64,000 bases of DNA from Escallonia rubra (Eukaryota > Streptophyta > Magnoliopsida > Escalloniales > Escalloniaceae): positions 111,968 through 175,967 of the forward strand of contig JAVXUO010002151.1 of assembly GCA_033065855.1 (NCBI GenBank). Reading direction: 5' to 3'. This document shows positions 30,401-41,120 of the stretch, one piece after another. Below the pieces are notes generated by a model. The model did not search any database. It was given only the letters and a program-made list of their open reading frames with translations, and had not been told where the DNA came from. Position 1 is the first letter of the stretch. Every line of letters begins with the position of its first letter. The position numbers and the translations under genes were made by a program.

Positions 30401-30621
30401 CGATACTATATCGCGAGATACTTCTACGGTGTTGACAAGTTCTCTTTCCTACGAATTAATAAATACAATTTAAGCGCTCTCAACGGCATATACAACGTTC
30501 GTAAGAATAAGAAAAGTTTATAAATAATGTATCTTACTCCACCATCCCATATGAGCGTACTGATATGGTTAGCTTGGTCGTATAACACGGATGGGTCTTC
30601 AGGTCCAGGGTTAAATTCCAT
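27423..30621 (-). CDS. PMD-Ulp1 protein: plant mobile domain fused to a C48 SUMO-type cysteine protease
   Basis: Exons that can be read are 30538-30621, 29801-30448, 29081-29707, 27818-29007 and 27423-27713, all with GT/AG borders; the product is about 945 aa. The N-terminus MEFNPGPEDPSVLYDQ and the PMD core ALIGALVERWRSETNTFHFP ... ITLEDVGFILGLPV are in exons 1-2. A PMD-associated region PLIHFEVAEWQLPDR is in exon 3. A Gln/Gly/Pro-rich linker follows (EGDYQPAGA repeats). The Ulp1 domain has His in NAHWFLICY, Asp in VLDSLYDD, Gln in RPKQLNTSDCGVY and the catalytic Cys there, so the active site is complete. Near 28320 the frame changes at a G/C run; a TTTTAG acceptor there allows an extra short intron, otherwise it is a one-base indel. 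The gene reads inward from the right TIR. Confidence 0.82.
27714..27817 (-). other. Last intron of the PMD-Ulp1 gene
   Basis: GTAAGAG at the 5' side (27817 downward) and TCGCAG at the 3' side (27714) bound 104 bp. It separates the His/Asp part of the protease from the Gln/Cys part, in phase 0. A matching intron position exists in MULE-2 (about 40046-40131). Confidence 0.7.
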
Positions 30622-31210
30622 TTTTTGCAACTGAAATTATGGAAAAACCTTCTCAGTTTGGATTTTACGTTTTGGATTTTCATAATAAGAAGCGAAACTA
30701 CGACGCTAGCACATGCATAATACATATAACGAGTTAGGACATGAATGATACGTACAATGTTAGCATATGTACTCATATGTATAAATATATATACTATTAC
30801 GGAATCGGATTTTGCAAACGCTTGCACAAGAACAAGAACATACATATATAAAACGCAATATTCATCATAACCGAATATTACAGACAAAAAATCGTAGATT
30901 TTGTGAACTTACGTGATCGATTTAGGGTATATTGAACACCGGAATGTCGCCGATATGCTTGCCAACGCCGGTGGTAAAGATTGGATATTGCGTAGAAAGT
31001 GTATATTTTGTGAGTAGAAAGAGTGGAGAAGAGTGGTGCCGTAGTTACTGCCGTAGTTACTGCCGTTTGCAAGTATACTGAACGTCCGCAATACAGTACC
31101 GCGGATGGCTACTACATCCGCGATACAATATCCCGGATGGCTAAACGTCCGCTAAACTGTATAGCGGACACTGTTGACGTGACAGAAAGGACAAGATAAC
31201 CGTCATTGCC

Positions 31211-31506
31211 GAAAAAACTGACGGGACAGGCCCTGACAGGTGTCAGACTAGGGGACGTCCGCCATACTGTATGGCGGACGACTTTTTGCTGTCTCCCATC
31301 AGGACATTAATGCCCTCCGCGCTACTGTATAGCGGACAGGCGCGGAGGGGCAATTTGGTAAAAAAACCCGTCCGCCATACTGTATGGCGGACGTCTGACA
31401 GGTTTTGAAAAAGGCGCGATCTGGACCGTCCATCTTTCGGGATGGACGGTCAGATCGCGTTTGCAACTTCTCCTATTTTGCTAACGCTCTCAACGGATCA
31501 GCTCCC
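31211..31506 (-). repeat. MULE-1 right terminal inverted repeat
   Basis: Reverse complement of 19487-19784. It carries palindromes at 31257, about 31317 and 31370; three further palindromes lie just inside at 31083, 31115 and 31146. Confidence 0.9.
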
Positions 31507-31537
31507 ATATATATATACCTATATATATATAGATATA

Positions 31538-31608
<71 letters not shown>
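31507..31608. repeat. TA microsatellite between MULE-1 and MULE-2
   Basis: About 100 bp of TA with a few CC/GG interruptions. The two large MULEs sit in this single tract almost back to back. Confidence 0.95.
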
Positions 31609-31610
<2 letters not shown>

Positions 31611-32127
31611 GAGCCGATCCACACCCACCGGTGGAGAAATAACAATTTCTCCACCATAAATCTAGCCGTCCAGATGTAGTCGTGGATGGCCCAGATCTGT
31701 TTTTTTTTTTTTTAAAGTTGCAACCGCCGCTCTTTCAAGCGGTTGCAAAATGGACAAAAATGCCCCGGAAAGCTGAAAAAACCACAACCGCAAGAAAGAC
31801 TTGCGGTTGGGGGCCCACAAATTTCCTCCCAACCGCTACAAAGTGTAGCAATTGGGAGCACACCCAACCGCTACACTTTGTTGCGGTTGGTGATGATTGC
31901 AAATAGTTTTTTTAAGCATTCTTTTGGCCCTATTTCGTGAGACCAAAGCACAAGCCGCCGCCACTAAGTGTAGCGGTTGGCATCTTGACACATTTTTTTT
32001 TGCAGCCATAAACTTTGTCATAACAAGACAAAGTGGCCCCACAATAGTCCCTAACCTCTACTCTTTGTAGCGGTTGGCATCCATCCAAGTTTTTTTAATG
32101 CAGAACTTTCGTGTGACACAAGGACAT
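31609..32127 (+). repeat. MULE-2 left terminal inverted repeat (continues at 35673 after an insertion)
   Basis: It matches the reverse complement of the right end from 44598 down to about 44060, including CTCCACCATAAATCTAGCCG, poly-T, and the AACCGC palindromes at about 31721, 31791, 31826, 31866, 31952 and 32045. The homology is interrupted at 32127 by the solo LTR and resumes at 35673 with GACATGGGGACAAAGTGG. Confidence 0.88.
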
Positions 32128-35100
32128 TGTCACGACCCAAACCCACGGGTAAGCCCATGTGCTAGGCACGTGACCGGCCGCAGACCCATCCAGACAACTA
32201 ATTAGGGTTCTGCCTGGCCTTATTTAAGCACGTACACAATTTGAAAACCATACATTAAACCAACACCATAATATGAATTTCTAAAGATACCCTTACAGCT
32301 CTTTCCAAAATTATCTCAACTAAATTACTCCATAAAGACTAATAGCATTTATTTAAGAGGAAACCTCCTGGGATTCAGCTACGAACAATTCAAGTAATAA
32401 ACTGGCAGTTCTACAAATTTCTCAAGGATTAAATCAACATCCTAACGAACATCTCTTGCAGCTTCATTTTTATTACTCTCATAGTACTGAGGCTCATCTA
32501 GGTGTTCACCTGAAAACATTTATAAAAAGGGGTGAACTGGGGGCCCAGTAAATACACATGCCATATCCCTAAAATAAATTTGAGGGTTTCGACTATACCA
32601 TGGTTTTCCTTTTTTTTTTACAATAAAATTTCAATGTTACCAAAATAAATACGCTCAACATATCCACGTATATATATGTACTTGCATCAAAAGATTCTCG
32701 AATTAGAATGGGATCAACAAAGAGTTTTCACCAAGGATTATCACAATTAATCATAACATGTATACTGCGGTCAGCGTATGGTCCCACTGACTAGGACCCA
32801 AAATCCCTCCTCCACCCAGGATAACAAAGTGTGGACGCAAGGGCGAACCACGGTGCAACAGTACTGTGCGTCAACGTATGGTCCCGTTGACCAGGACCCG
32901 GAATCCACTTTCCCCCGTGGATATGGGGCGCAGTAACACAGTCAATTATCATTTCGTTCCACAGAAATCGATCATGATTCAAATACTCATACAACAATCC
33001 ATGGCATTTCTTTTCAATTTATGTTTCAAATAAAATACTTTAGAAATAAACATATGCAGTATAGAACTTTAAACTTTAAATGATCAAATCATAAATACAT
33101 ATCATAGGTTTTGCAAATAAATATACAGAGGAACATGACAGGGGTACTTACCTCGCTCAAAATCTGTTTCTGATATTTGCTCAAATGCCGGCCCTAGCTC
33201 TTGACTATCAAAACCTAAATAACAAATCATACAAATGTCATTTATTGACGCTCGGGCACGCTTAGGTATTATGTTTCTTTTAGATGAGTAAACTTTACCC
33301 AACCATCCCCCGACTTCTGTATAATTACCTATTAGTACTTTGTCTGAATCTATTCAGAAGAGGTCCTTGGAACTAATTTAATAACTATCGTGACAATGAA
33401 GCGTTACGCTAAAACCGCTCGGGCGCTACGCCGCTAACATAGTAAACGACCTTAAAATATTTCGAAACTTTAGAAACTACCTTATCTTAGCTACATAAGA
33501 TTATTGCAGGATTTTCAGAATTTAATAACTTAGTTTACTATTCTATAATACACTAACGTCTCTATCACAAATAAAATTAGTTAACATGCTTCCCGAGCTC
33601 CGAAAAATCTAAAAGTTTTACTGTGTGTCGGTCTTGAAAAATAAACCTAAGTTACTTCTTTGAGTTTTGCCCAAAAGAGTTTCTAGATATATTTTAAAAT
33701 TTCGAAAAGAATCTGCTGGAATACGATACCTTTTTAGTGACACTTTTGAGTTAAACTTTAGAAACAAAACTTTTCCCTCTCTTGCTACAATATCATCTTC
33801 CTCATGCAACTCAGTCGTCCTCTTTTACCCAAAATCACCCCACCTCTTCATTTTCTCTCTCACTTACCACCTACTTTAAATATGGTTATACACATGTTAC
33901 ATATACACCTACTCACACCATTCATTCATAACCCATCCGTATATAAGACATTCTCTCAACTCATGGACAACACCCAGATACATGCTTACAACCTTTTCAC
34001 ATACATGACATGAATCTATGCATATGTATCCACAACATTTTCATAACTTACACAACCCTTCAAAGGCAATAGCTTCCTTTCACTTGTGTAACCCATTTAT
34101 GTGCAACCCATCAGTCTACTCCTTCCCCAAACACTGTTCACGCAGCCTTGGCTCCCTTCCTCCTTACAGACATACACTCCCAAACACATATGTACAAACC
34201 CATTGCAATAACTCCTCAACTCCATTACAGCTACTGCCGCTTGTTTCCTCTTGCCAAACTCTTTTTCACAGCTCACTTCTCACACCAAACACAAGTAAGC
34301 ACTGCCTATACTCGCTGCCACAACCCAATTCGCAAACCCATTTCTCTCACCATTTCACTCGTACACCAATCCTTCACAGTTTCTTGCCCTTGCCTTTTTA
34401 TACACAAACAATATTCGCTCTCTATTCAAACCATAACTTCTTCAAAACCTTCATCTTCTTGCCATTCTTTCATGGGCACAGCGTCACAGCCATACATAAG
34501 TTCCCCCCTAAGACACTTACCCACTACTCCCCACAATACAGTATAGGTGCATCTCATGTTTTTGCTTCATATTCCCTTCGTCTCTTTGACATACATAGCG
34601 CACCACATCTTTCACGCACGCACAAACTCACGCACCACCACCTGCATGTACCCACTTCTTGTTCCCTCCTCCAACCAATGCTTTACCCATTACTCATTCC
34701 CCTTCCTTTCATGGCAGCCACCATGGCTGCCTTCGTGCTCCCTTTAGTAACCTATGGTTGCGCCGGAATATATATACTAACGGCAACCTTAATCTCACGG
34801 CCCTTAACCCACCAAAACAATTCCGTATAGGTGCAAAGTCACAGCCACCATGGCTGTGACTTGCTTAACCGTCCATACAGTGGCTTCCGTGGCACCACAT
34901 ACACAGCACTATGAATCCAAAACCTCACAACCCAATACCCACGATGCACAAAAACACACAACATACGCTAATGCCTGCAAACATTAAGCCCTCTCGCACA
35001 CGTACAGTAGTAAACACACCTCACAAAGCCACAAGGCTTCTCTTCACGCATACTCAAGCGGCAGATCCATAACGTAGAGACAATACCACTTATATGATTT

Positions 35101-35672
35101 ATACGCATTAGAATTATCATAATAAGGTGAAGAGGCTTACCGAAATCTGTCGAAACCCTTCTTTTCTCTCTTTCTCTGCCGCTGCTCCACGCCCTTCTCC
35201 TTCAGCCGCTCTCCGAAATCTTGTTAGGAGAAATTAGGGTCGGCTGCTAAAGAATATCATGCTTATATATAACCCAAATCCCTAATTGGGCAAAGACAAG
35301 AAAAACCCTCTCACCCTTTGGTCGCTAAAACTTCTTAACCGAATTTAATAACTTAAAAATGGTCCAACAATAAATCTTTATGATAATTTATGTGTTAAGA
35401 AAATTATCAACGAGTTATTACGCTATCATGTTTGTCAAAACGTCGCTAATATTAAAAGCATCGATATTTTAAATAACTTGTCGCTAATATACATCAGTCA
35501 ATATCCATAATATCTGCTATTATTAAATTATAATTTATGATTCTATAATTGTCACTAAAGATCATCATATAATGCTCCCCAAATTCGTCGCTAAAAACTC
35601 AAAAGGACATTACTCTTAAAAACTGTCGCTAAAGTAATAATAACCGGTTAAGCCTAGGTTCGGGGTATTACA
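32128..35672 (-). mobile_element. Solo LTR, 3545 bp, Ty3/gypsy chromovirus (Tekay-like), in the MULE-2 left TIR
   Basis: One end is TGTCACGACCC and the other GGGGTATTACA; on the minus strand this gives the TGTAATACCCCG start and GGGTCGTGACA end common in Tekay/Del-type LTRs. It is flanked by a perfect 5-bp target duplication GACAT (32123-32127 and 35673-35677). No internal retroviral part is present. A TATATATAAG box near 35270 faces left. Several long frames in 33.8-34.9 kb are compositional and not genes. Confidence 0.85.
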
Positions 35673-35677
35673 GACAT

Positions 35678-37543
35678 GGGGACAAAGTGGCCCCACCTAG
35701 CATAGTGTGGAGGTTGGTATCACAAGCCAAATAGTCCCCAACTTTTTCTGGCCTGCCCGAAATGTTGATTTGCAGCCTTACTTTGATCAAATTATTGTCC
35801 ACTTAACTGACACACACTCACGGGTCTTCTTTCTTCTTTCTCCTTCACTTTTCTCTCTTTATAATCTGTTCTCCCCAACTCTTTCTGGACAGAACTCTCT
35901 CTTTCACTCTTCATCATCTTTCCCAACTCTTTCTTCCAACTTCTTGATACTCTAAATCTTACCTACATAATTTCCACAATAACATAAATAAAAAAATTCT
36001 ATGCTAGAAGATCGGTGGATAACCGCTAGAAGATTAGTGGAATTTTTTTAAAAATATATCAAGTTTAAAGCAAGTAAGTATTTCGAATTTTCTTATAATT
36101 CAATGTTAATTTCAAATTGTTCTTACCATAATTGTTCTTACCAGTGGATTGTTTAAATTGTGTTATGCTTAAATTGTTCTTACATAGTCTAAAATTCGTG
36201 TTTTTTAGAGTTTGAAATTAGGGATTGAACTAGCGTTTAGGTTATGAAATTAGAGGTTTACTTGATATTAGAAATTAGGGTTATTTTATTTTTTCAAGAT
36301 TGGGGTTTTATTAGGGCTCCAACATTATGGGTTTTTTATGGATTCAAAATTGGCGGTTTTTTAAGACGTCAAAATTAGGGTTTTTAGGGCTTCAAAATTG
36401 GGAGTTTTTTATGAATTCAAGATGGGCGGTTTTTTAGGGCGTCAAAATTAGAGTTTTTTTTATAGTTCTCAAAATTAGAGTTTATTAGCGAATATTCATT
36501 CGAAGTCCAAAAATAGTCATTGTAGACTCAAATCGAAGAGAACAAAAATACAAATTGAATGAAACAAAAATCAGATCAATCGGAGATCGGATGAGTGAGA
36601 TATGAGTTGGGTGAAAATTTTAGATAAAAACTTAATAGCACGAAGATCGACAAAACTTTTTAAAAGAAATAGTCACCCAAAAGTGACACGTGGCGTGTCC
36701 TTTCTCTATAAATTCTGAAACCAATCTATCACGAAGGACAACTTATAAATTTAAGATAAAAAAGGACAAATGACTACTGTCCTTTTCTTTAGAGAAAAGG
36801 CGGCCACTGTTCTTAAAAAAAAAACCGACAGCTCGACTTGACTGTTCGTAAGAATTATATATATATATATATATATATAAAAGTCAAAGACCGATTGAAG
36901 AGAGACGTGAGACTAAAATTTTTGAAAGTAACTTTTTGACCCCGAACAAAGAACGGAAAGGCACAAAGTTATGGTGAACAACTTTTTACGATAAAACGAA
37001 CACATAATTTTATAAATCACATTAGAACTGTCTTTAACGCAACTTACAAGACAGTAAAACAAGATCATTGATAACGTTACAAAAAGCGTGATGATCAACA
37101 ATATGCTCAGAAGCAAATTCAATTTTGAAATCAAACGAAGATGCAAAGATTCTCGTGCATGAAATGAAAAGACGGCGTAAAAACCCCTTATTTCGATAAA
37201 ATGAATATCATGTCGTAAATCTCCTATTTATCTTAGATCGTTACTTCAAAGTAACGAACATCATGTCAAAAATTCAAAAATATAATAATTTTTAATTGTT
37301 CTTTACACAAGTACCCAAAAACCCGGGGTATTACATTTATGGATTCCAAAATAGCGGTTTTTTAGTGCGTCAAAATTAGGATTCTTTATGATTTTCAAAA
37401 TTGGATTTTATTAGGGCATCGAAATTGGCGATTTATTCGGGCTTCAAAATTAGGATTTTAGGATTACGTGTTCTCATTTAGTTTTGGAATGTAAATATTA
37501 TGGACGCTAAGTTGGTTTACGATTATATTTTGTTCTTAGAGAT
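35678..37543 (+). other. MULE-2 leader region of the PMD-Ulp1 gene
   Basis: AT-rich with degenerate ~60-70-bp reiterations of (T)CAAAATTAGGGTTTTTTA...GGGCTTCAAAATTGGG (36290-36485, and 37336-37480 after an insertion). It is interrupted at 36486-37335. It probably corresponds to promoter and leader of the PMD gene; no coding sequence is seen. Confidence 0.5.
36486..37335 (-). mobile_element. Probable second solo LTR, 850 bp
   Basis: The right end ACCCGGGGTATTACA is like the end of the 3.5-kb solo LTR. Both sides carry TTTAT (36481-36485 and 37336-37340), consistent with a 5-bp target duplication, and the leader repeats continue across. The left end lacks a canonical terminal dinucleotide, so the assignment is less sure. 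Confidence 0.55.
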
Positions 37544-40417
37544 ATGGATTTCAACCCCGGACCTCATGATCCATCAATCCTATACGATGACGATGACCAC
37601 GTTGTGAGGCACGTATTTGACGGTGTCGATAGGGGTGTTTTGGAAACAATTCAAAGCACAAGTCACCTCGAAGAGTGGGTACTAAACGAGGAACAAATAC
37701 AAATATTACACCGTCAAAATTTATCTATGTTCACCGATCTTCATCATTGGTCTCGGCACGACGATTGCCTTATATCCTCTCTAGTTGAACGATGGAGGAA
37801 CGAGACGAACTCATTTCACTTCCGGTTTGGTGAAATGACTATTACATTAGAGGACGTCGGATTTATACTTGGAATCCCATGTCATGGAAGACCCATTACT
37901 TTGAGCAAAACGTCTGCATCCATAGCGAAGATGGCTTGGCAGTATTTTCCGGGAATTTCGAGGGAAGCTCTTACAACCAACGACATCAAACTTAAATGGC
38001 TGAGAGAGCAGTATGGCGTGCTACCGGATGAATACACTCCTCACGATTTAGTGACGTATACGAAGGCATTCCTTCTGTATATTATTGGAGCTATATTACT
38101 TCCGACACATTCGAAAAACACAGTGCATCTGAAGTATATGGTGTTCTTGGAGGATCTTGAGGAGGTATACTCGTATTCGTGGGCTTCAGCTCTCCTTACG
38201 CACCTATATCGAGCACTGCACAGAGCTACGAGAAAGGGTGCTAAGTCCATTGCCGCCTGCCTCACTTTATCACAGGTTTGAGCATTTGTATTCTTGGTTG
38301 ACGTGTCAATATATTCGTGATTAATTACTAATTCCGTATAATGTTTGCATTCACAGGTTTGGTCTTACGAGAGGCTACGCACGGGTCGTCCATAGCCGCG
38401 GGATGATTTTGATGAGACGTGGCCTAGGGTGTTGGCCTGGGGGCCTACGCCCAACTGGAGGAGACGGGTAGACCCTCACCACCATCTAAAGTTCTATCGG
38501 GGGGAACTAGAGGTACTGGATGCATCACATATGACGTGGCAGCCATATTGCAAGGTGATGCATCGGTTGGATGAGTGGTGTTGGCAACTTTCGGTGTCAT
38601 ACGTGCTGGCAGGTTTGGTTCTGGTGCCGCTTATTCACTTCAAAGTATGTGAGTTTCAGATGCCCGATTGAGCTATGAGGCAAGCTGGCTGTCTATAAGG
38701 GATACCAAAACCCGCTGTAGACATGCGGTCATACATGAGTAGTCTAGGGCCGAACTTCGAGGTGACTGATGCTTTAAATTTGTTGAGCGATGAGGTGTAA
38801 CAGTGGAATACTTGGCATGAAATGTATGATAGCCTTGTATCGCTGAAGGACGACGACATCAGTATTGAGGAGTACCTACAATGGTTTCTCAAGGTGACGG
38901 GCAACGAGGGTGAATCGCCCTTCCCAGGTGAGGAAGACATCGTATGCGCCACGTGAGATCTATGACCAGTTCTGGGCATTGAACATTGTAAGTCATGCTA
39001 GTGTTGTTTCAATTTTTATTTGTGCACCTTATCGACCATGCCTGAAATGATTAGCCATATTTTCTATGCATGTTTTTTAAGTTGACCAGGGCACTGAGGT
39101 GTTCAAGCAGCTAGGGGGGTTTGACTGGTTTGTCGCGCAGGCTCCTGACAGTCTCAAATGGTCCATTGAGAGGTACAAGACTGAAGTTCACAACTTTAGT
39201 CTTGCGTACCGGGGTTACTAAGGGGAGCCGTCTAGTCGCTTGCCTCATGACGCATACGACTCTCAGCCCCAGATTCAGGTGTGGGAGCCGTCTAGTCGTT
39301 TACCTCCTGACGCGTACGACTCTCAGCCCCAGAGTCAGGTGTGGGAGCCGTCTAGTCGCTTGCCTCCTAATGCATACGACTCTCAGCCCCAGAGTCAGGT
39401 GTGGGAGCCGTCTAGTCGCTTGCCTCCTGACGCGTACGACTCTCAGCGCCAGAGTCAGGTGACCCAAGTAGGAATCTAGACGCCACGCCCAAGCATCTGG
39501 TCGGATAAAGGACAAGCGACGAAGCCATTGAGGCCGGACAAGCGGGATTGGATCGACCGACACTACTTCGGGCCTGAGCCCGTCGATACAACAGACTTTC
39601 CTCTTTCGACAATCCTAGGTCATGCGAATGTGAGAATGTTGGCGCCGAAGACAGATATTTCAAATTTTGTCACGGGCGCTTATATAGATCTGCTCCGGAT
39701 TAGAGAGCTACATTATAACCACTGCCTAGATTTGAAGCTTAACATGTATGCCACTTATTTTGTGGGAATAATGGTGAACATCATAAGGGATTTCACATAA
39801 TGGAGGAGGCGAGGGGCAGGCAAGAGTAAGTGGAAACCATCTGGAAACGTGTTAGGCTTGTTGAACTCGGACTATCAATGTCACGCTGCTAAGGCGAACC
39901 TTATCATGATACCCTGTCATCATGCAAACCACTTCTTCTTATTAGTTCTCCATTCAGCGAACAAAGCGGTCCACATATACGATAGCCTAAGGGAGGACGG
40001 ACCTGGGCGGCTGCTGCACAGATGTACAGCAAGTACATCACTGCAGTGGTTAGTTTTTATTTGTTGACCTTGGCTCATAGTATATTCTTCTTGTTACATA
40101 GGCTTGATGACATTTTTTATTGTTGGATGCAGACTACTATCCTCTCGCTAGCGTGCCAACATTATTTGGGGAAGACCATCACCAGCAATTCAACGGTAGA
40201 GCCTTGGACGATCGTGATGATACAGGACCGACCAAAGCAATATAACAGTCACAATTGCGGGATTTACGTCCTCAAGTACATGGACTACATTGCTCGCTCG
40301 GAGGTGCTCGAATATACGTCGTGGACTAGGAGCGATGCCTTGACGTTTAGGTATAGGATAGCCTGGGAGCTAAAAAAGAATAAAGCTAGACGCCTTCATT
40401 ATCATTATCCTAAGTAA
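37544..40417 (+). pseudogene. PMD-Ulp1 gene of MULE-2, decayed
   Basis: Exon 1 (37544-38275) is open: MDFNPGPHDPSILYDD, then the PMD core CLISSLVERWRNETNSFHFR and MTITLEDVGFILGIPCHG. Exon 2 starts at 38357 (VWSYERL...) and soon meets stop codons (TAG at 38393), with PLIHFKVCEFQMPD ending at another. A 4 x 20-residue repeat at 39224-39463 replaces the MULE-1 linker. The Ulp1 part keeps the residues: His in HHANHFFLLVL, Asp in HIYDSLRED, and Gln/Cys in RPKQYNSHNCGIYV. There is also an in-frame stop near 39800. It was once equivalent to the gene at 27423-30621; a functional protease is unlikely now. Confidence 0.82.
39224..39463 (+). repeat. In-gene tandem repeat, 4 x 60 bp (20 residues)
   Basis: GGGAGCCGTCTAGTCGCTTG at 39224, 39284, 39344 and 39404. 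It encodes reiterated WEPSSRLPPDAYDSQPQS, a hydrophilic linker between PMD and Ulp1 regions. The 60-bp period keeps frame. Confidence 0.85.
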
Positions 40418-41012
40418 CGTGCCTAAGATGCAATGAGCAAAACAAAGTGAAAAAAATTTACATAATTTTTCGGAAGTTAAGAATTGGGCGCTAAAGTGTG
40501 TGCGAATAGGCGCGTCGTAGGAAAACCGAAAAAACAATTTGTCTCGATTTTTGCCAAAATTCATAGAAATGGGCTAACTAGCATGCCTAAGGTGCAATGA
40601 GCAAAAAAAAGTGACAAAACAAATTACAACATTTTTCGCAAGCTATGAATTGGGCGCTAAAGTGTGCGCGAATAGACGCGTCATAGGAGAATCAAAAAAA
40701 TAATTTGTCTCGTTTTTCACCGAAATTCATATAAATGGGCTAACTAACGTGCCTAAGGTGCAATGAGCAAAAAAAAAGTGACAAAAAAAATTATAATATT
40801 TTTCACAAGTTATGAATTGGGCGCTAAAGTGTGCGCAAATAGGCCTTTCATAGGAAAATCAAAAAAATAATTTGTCTCATTTTTCGCCGAAATTCATAGA
40901 AATGGGCTAACTAGCATGCCTAAAGTGCAATGAGCAAAAAAAATGACAAAAAATTACAAAAATTTTCGCAAGCTATGAATTGGGCGCTAAAGTGTGCACG
41001 AATAGGCCCTTC
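40418..41012. repeat. Tandem repeat of ~166 bp, 3.6 copies
   Basis: Units start with (C/A)(G/A)TGCCTAAGGTGCAATGAGC at 40418, 40582, 40749 and 40915 and include GAATTGGGCGCTAAAGTGTG and AATTTGTCTCG. It begins directly after the PMD-Ulp1 stop codon and lies between the convergent ends of the two MULE-2 genes. No palindromes of the AACCGC type were seen inside. Confidence 0.85.
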
Positions 41013-41120
41013 CAAAAATATCAAGATTCCACAAACCAATTCACAAATTAAAGATTCCACAAACCAAATCACAAATTTAAACATTATAAAAGTTCAATTT
41101 AAACAACTGAAACATTAACC

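Larger units (their letters stand above)
19487..31506. mobile_element. MULE-1: complete 12.0-kb Mutator-like element carrying transposase, B3, two small genes and PMD-Ulp1
   Basis: The ends are GGGAGCTGATCC and its complement. The two TIRs (19487-19784 and 31211-31506) agree over about 297 bp except for a run of six versus four C. Genes: transposase (+) at 20499-22796, B3 protein (+) at 23472-23940, small gene A (-) at 24707-25138, small gene B (+) at 25528-25962, and PMD-Ulp1 (-) at 27423-30621. The outer genes converge from the TIRs, as mudrA and mudrB do in maize MuDR. More than 30 palindromes of half-site GTCCGCYATAC are distributed through TIRs, arrays and hairpin. An open transposase and nearly identical TIRs suggest recent activity. 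Confidence 0.9.

Noticed and set aside
33804-34859. 270-residue frame and overlapping frames at 34.0-34.9 kb
   Set aside because: They lie inside a solo LTR with pyrimidine-rich, C/T/A-biased sequence; several frames overlap and none has a recognisable domain.
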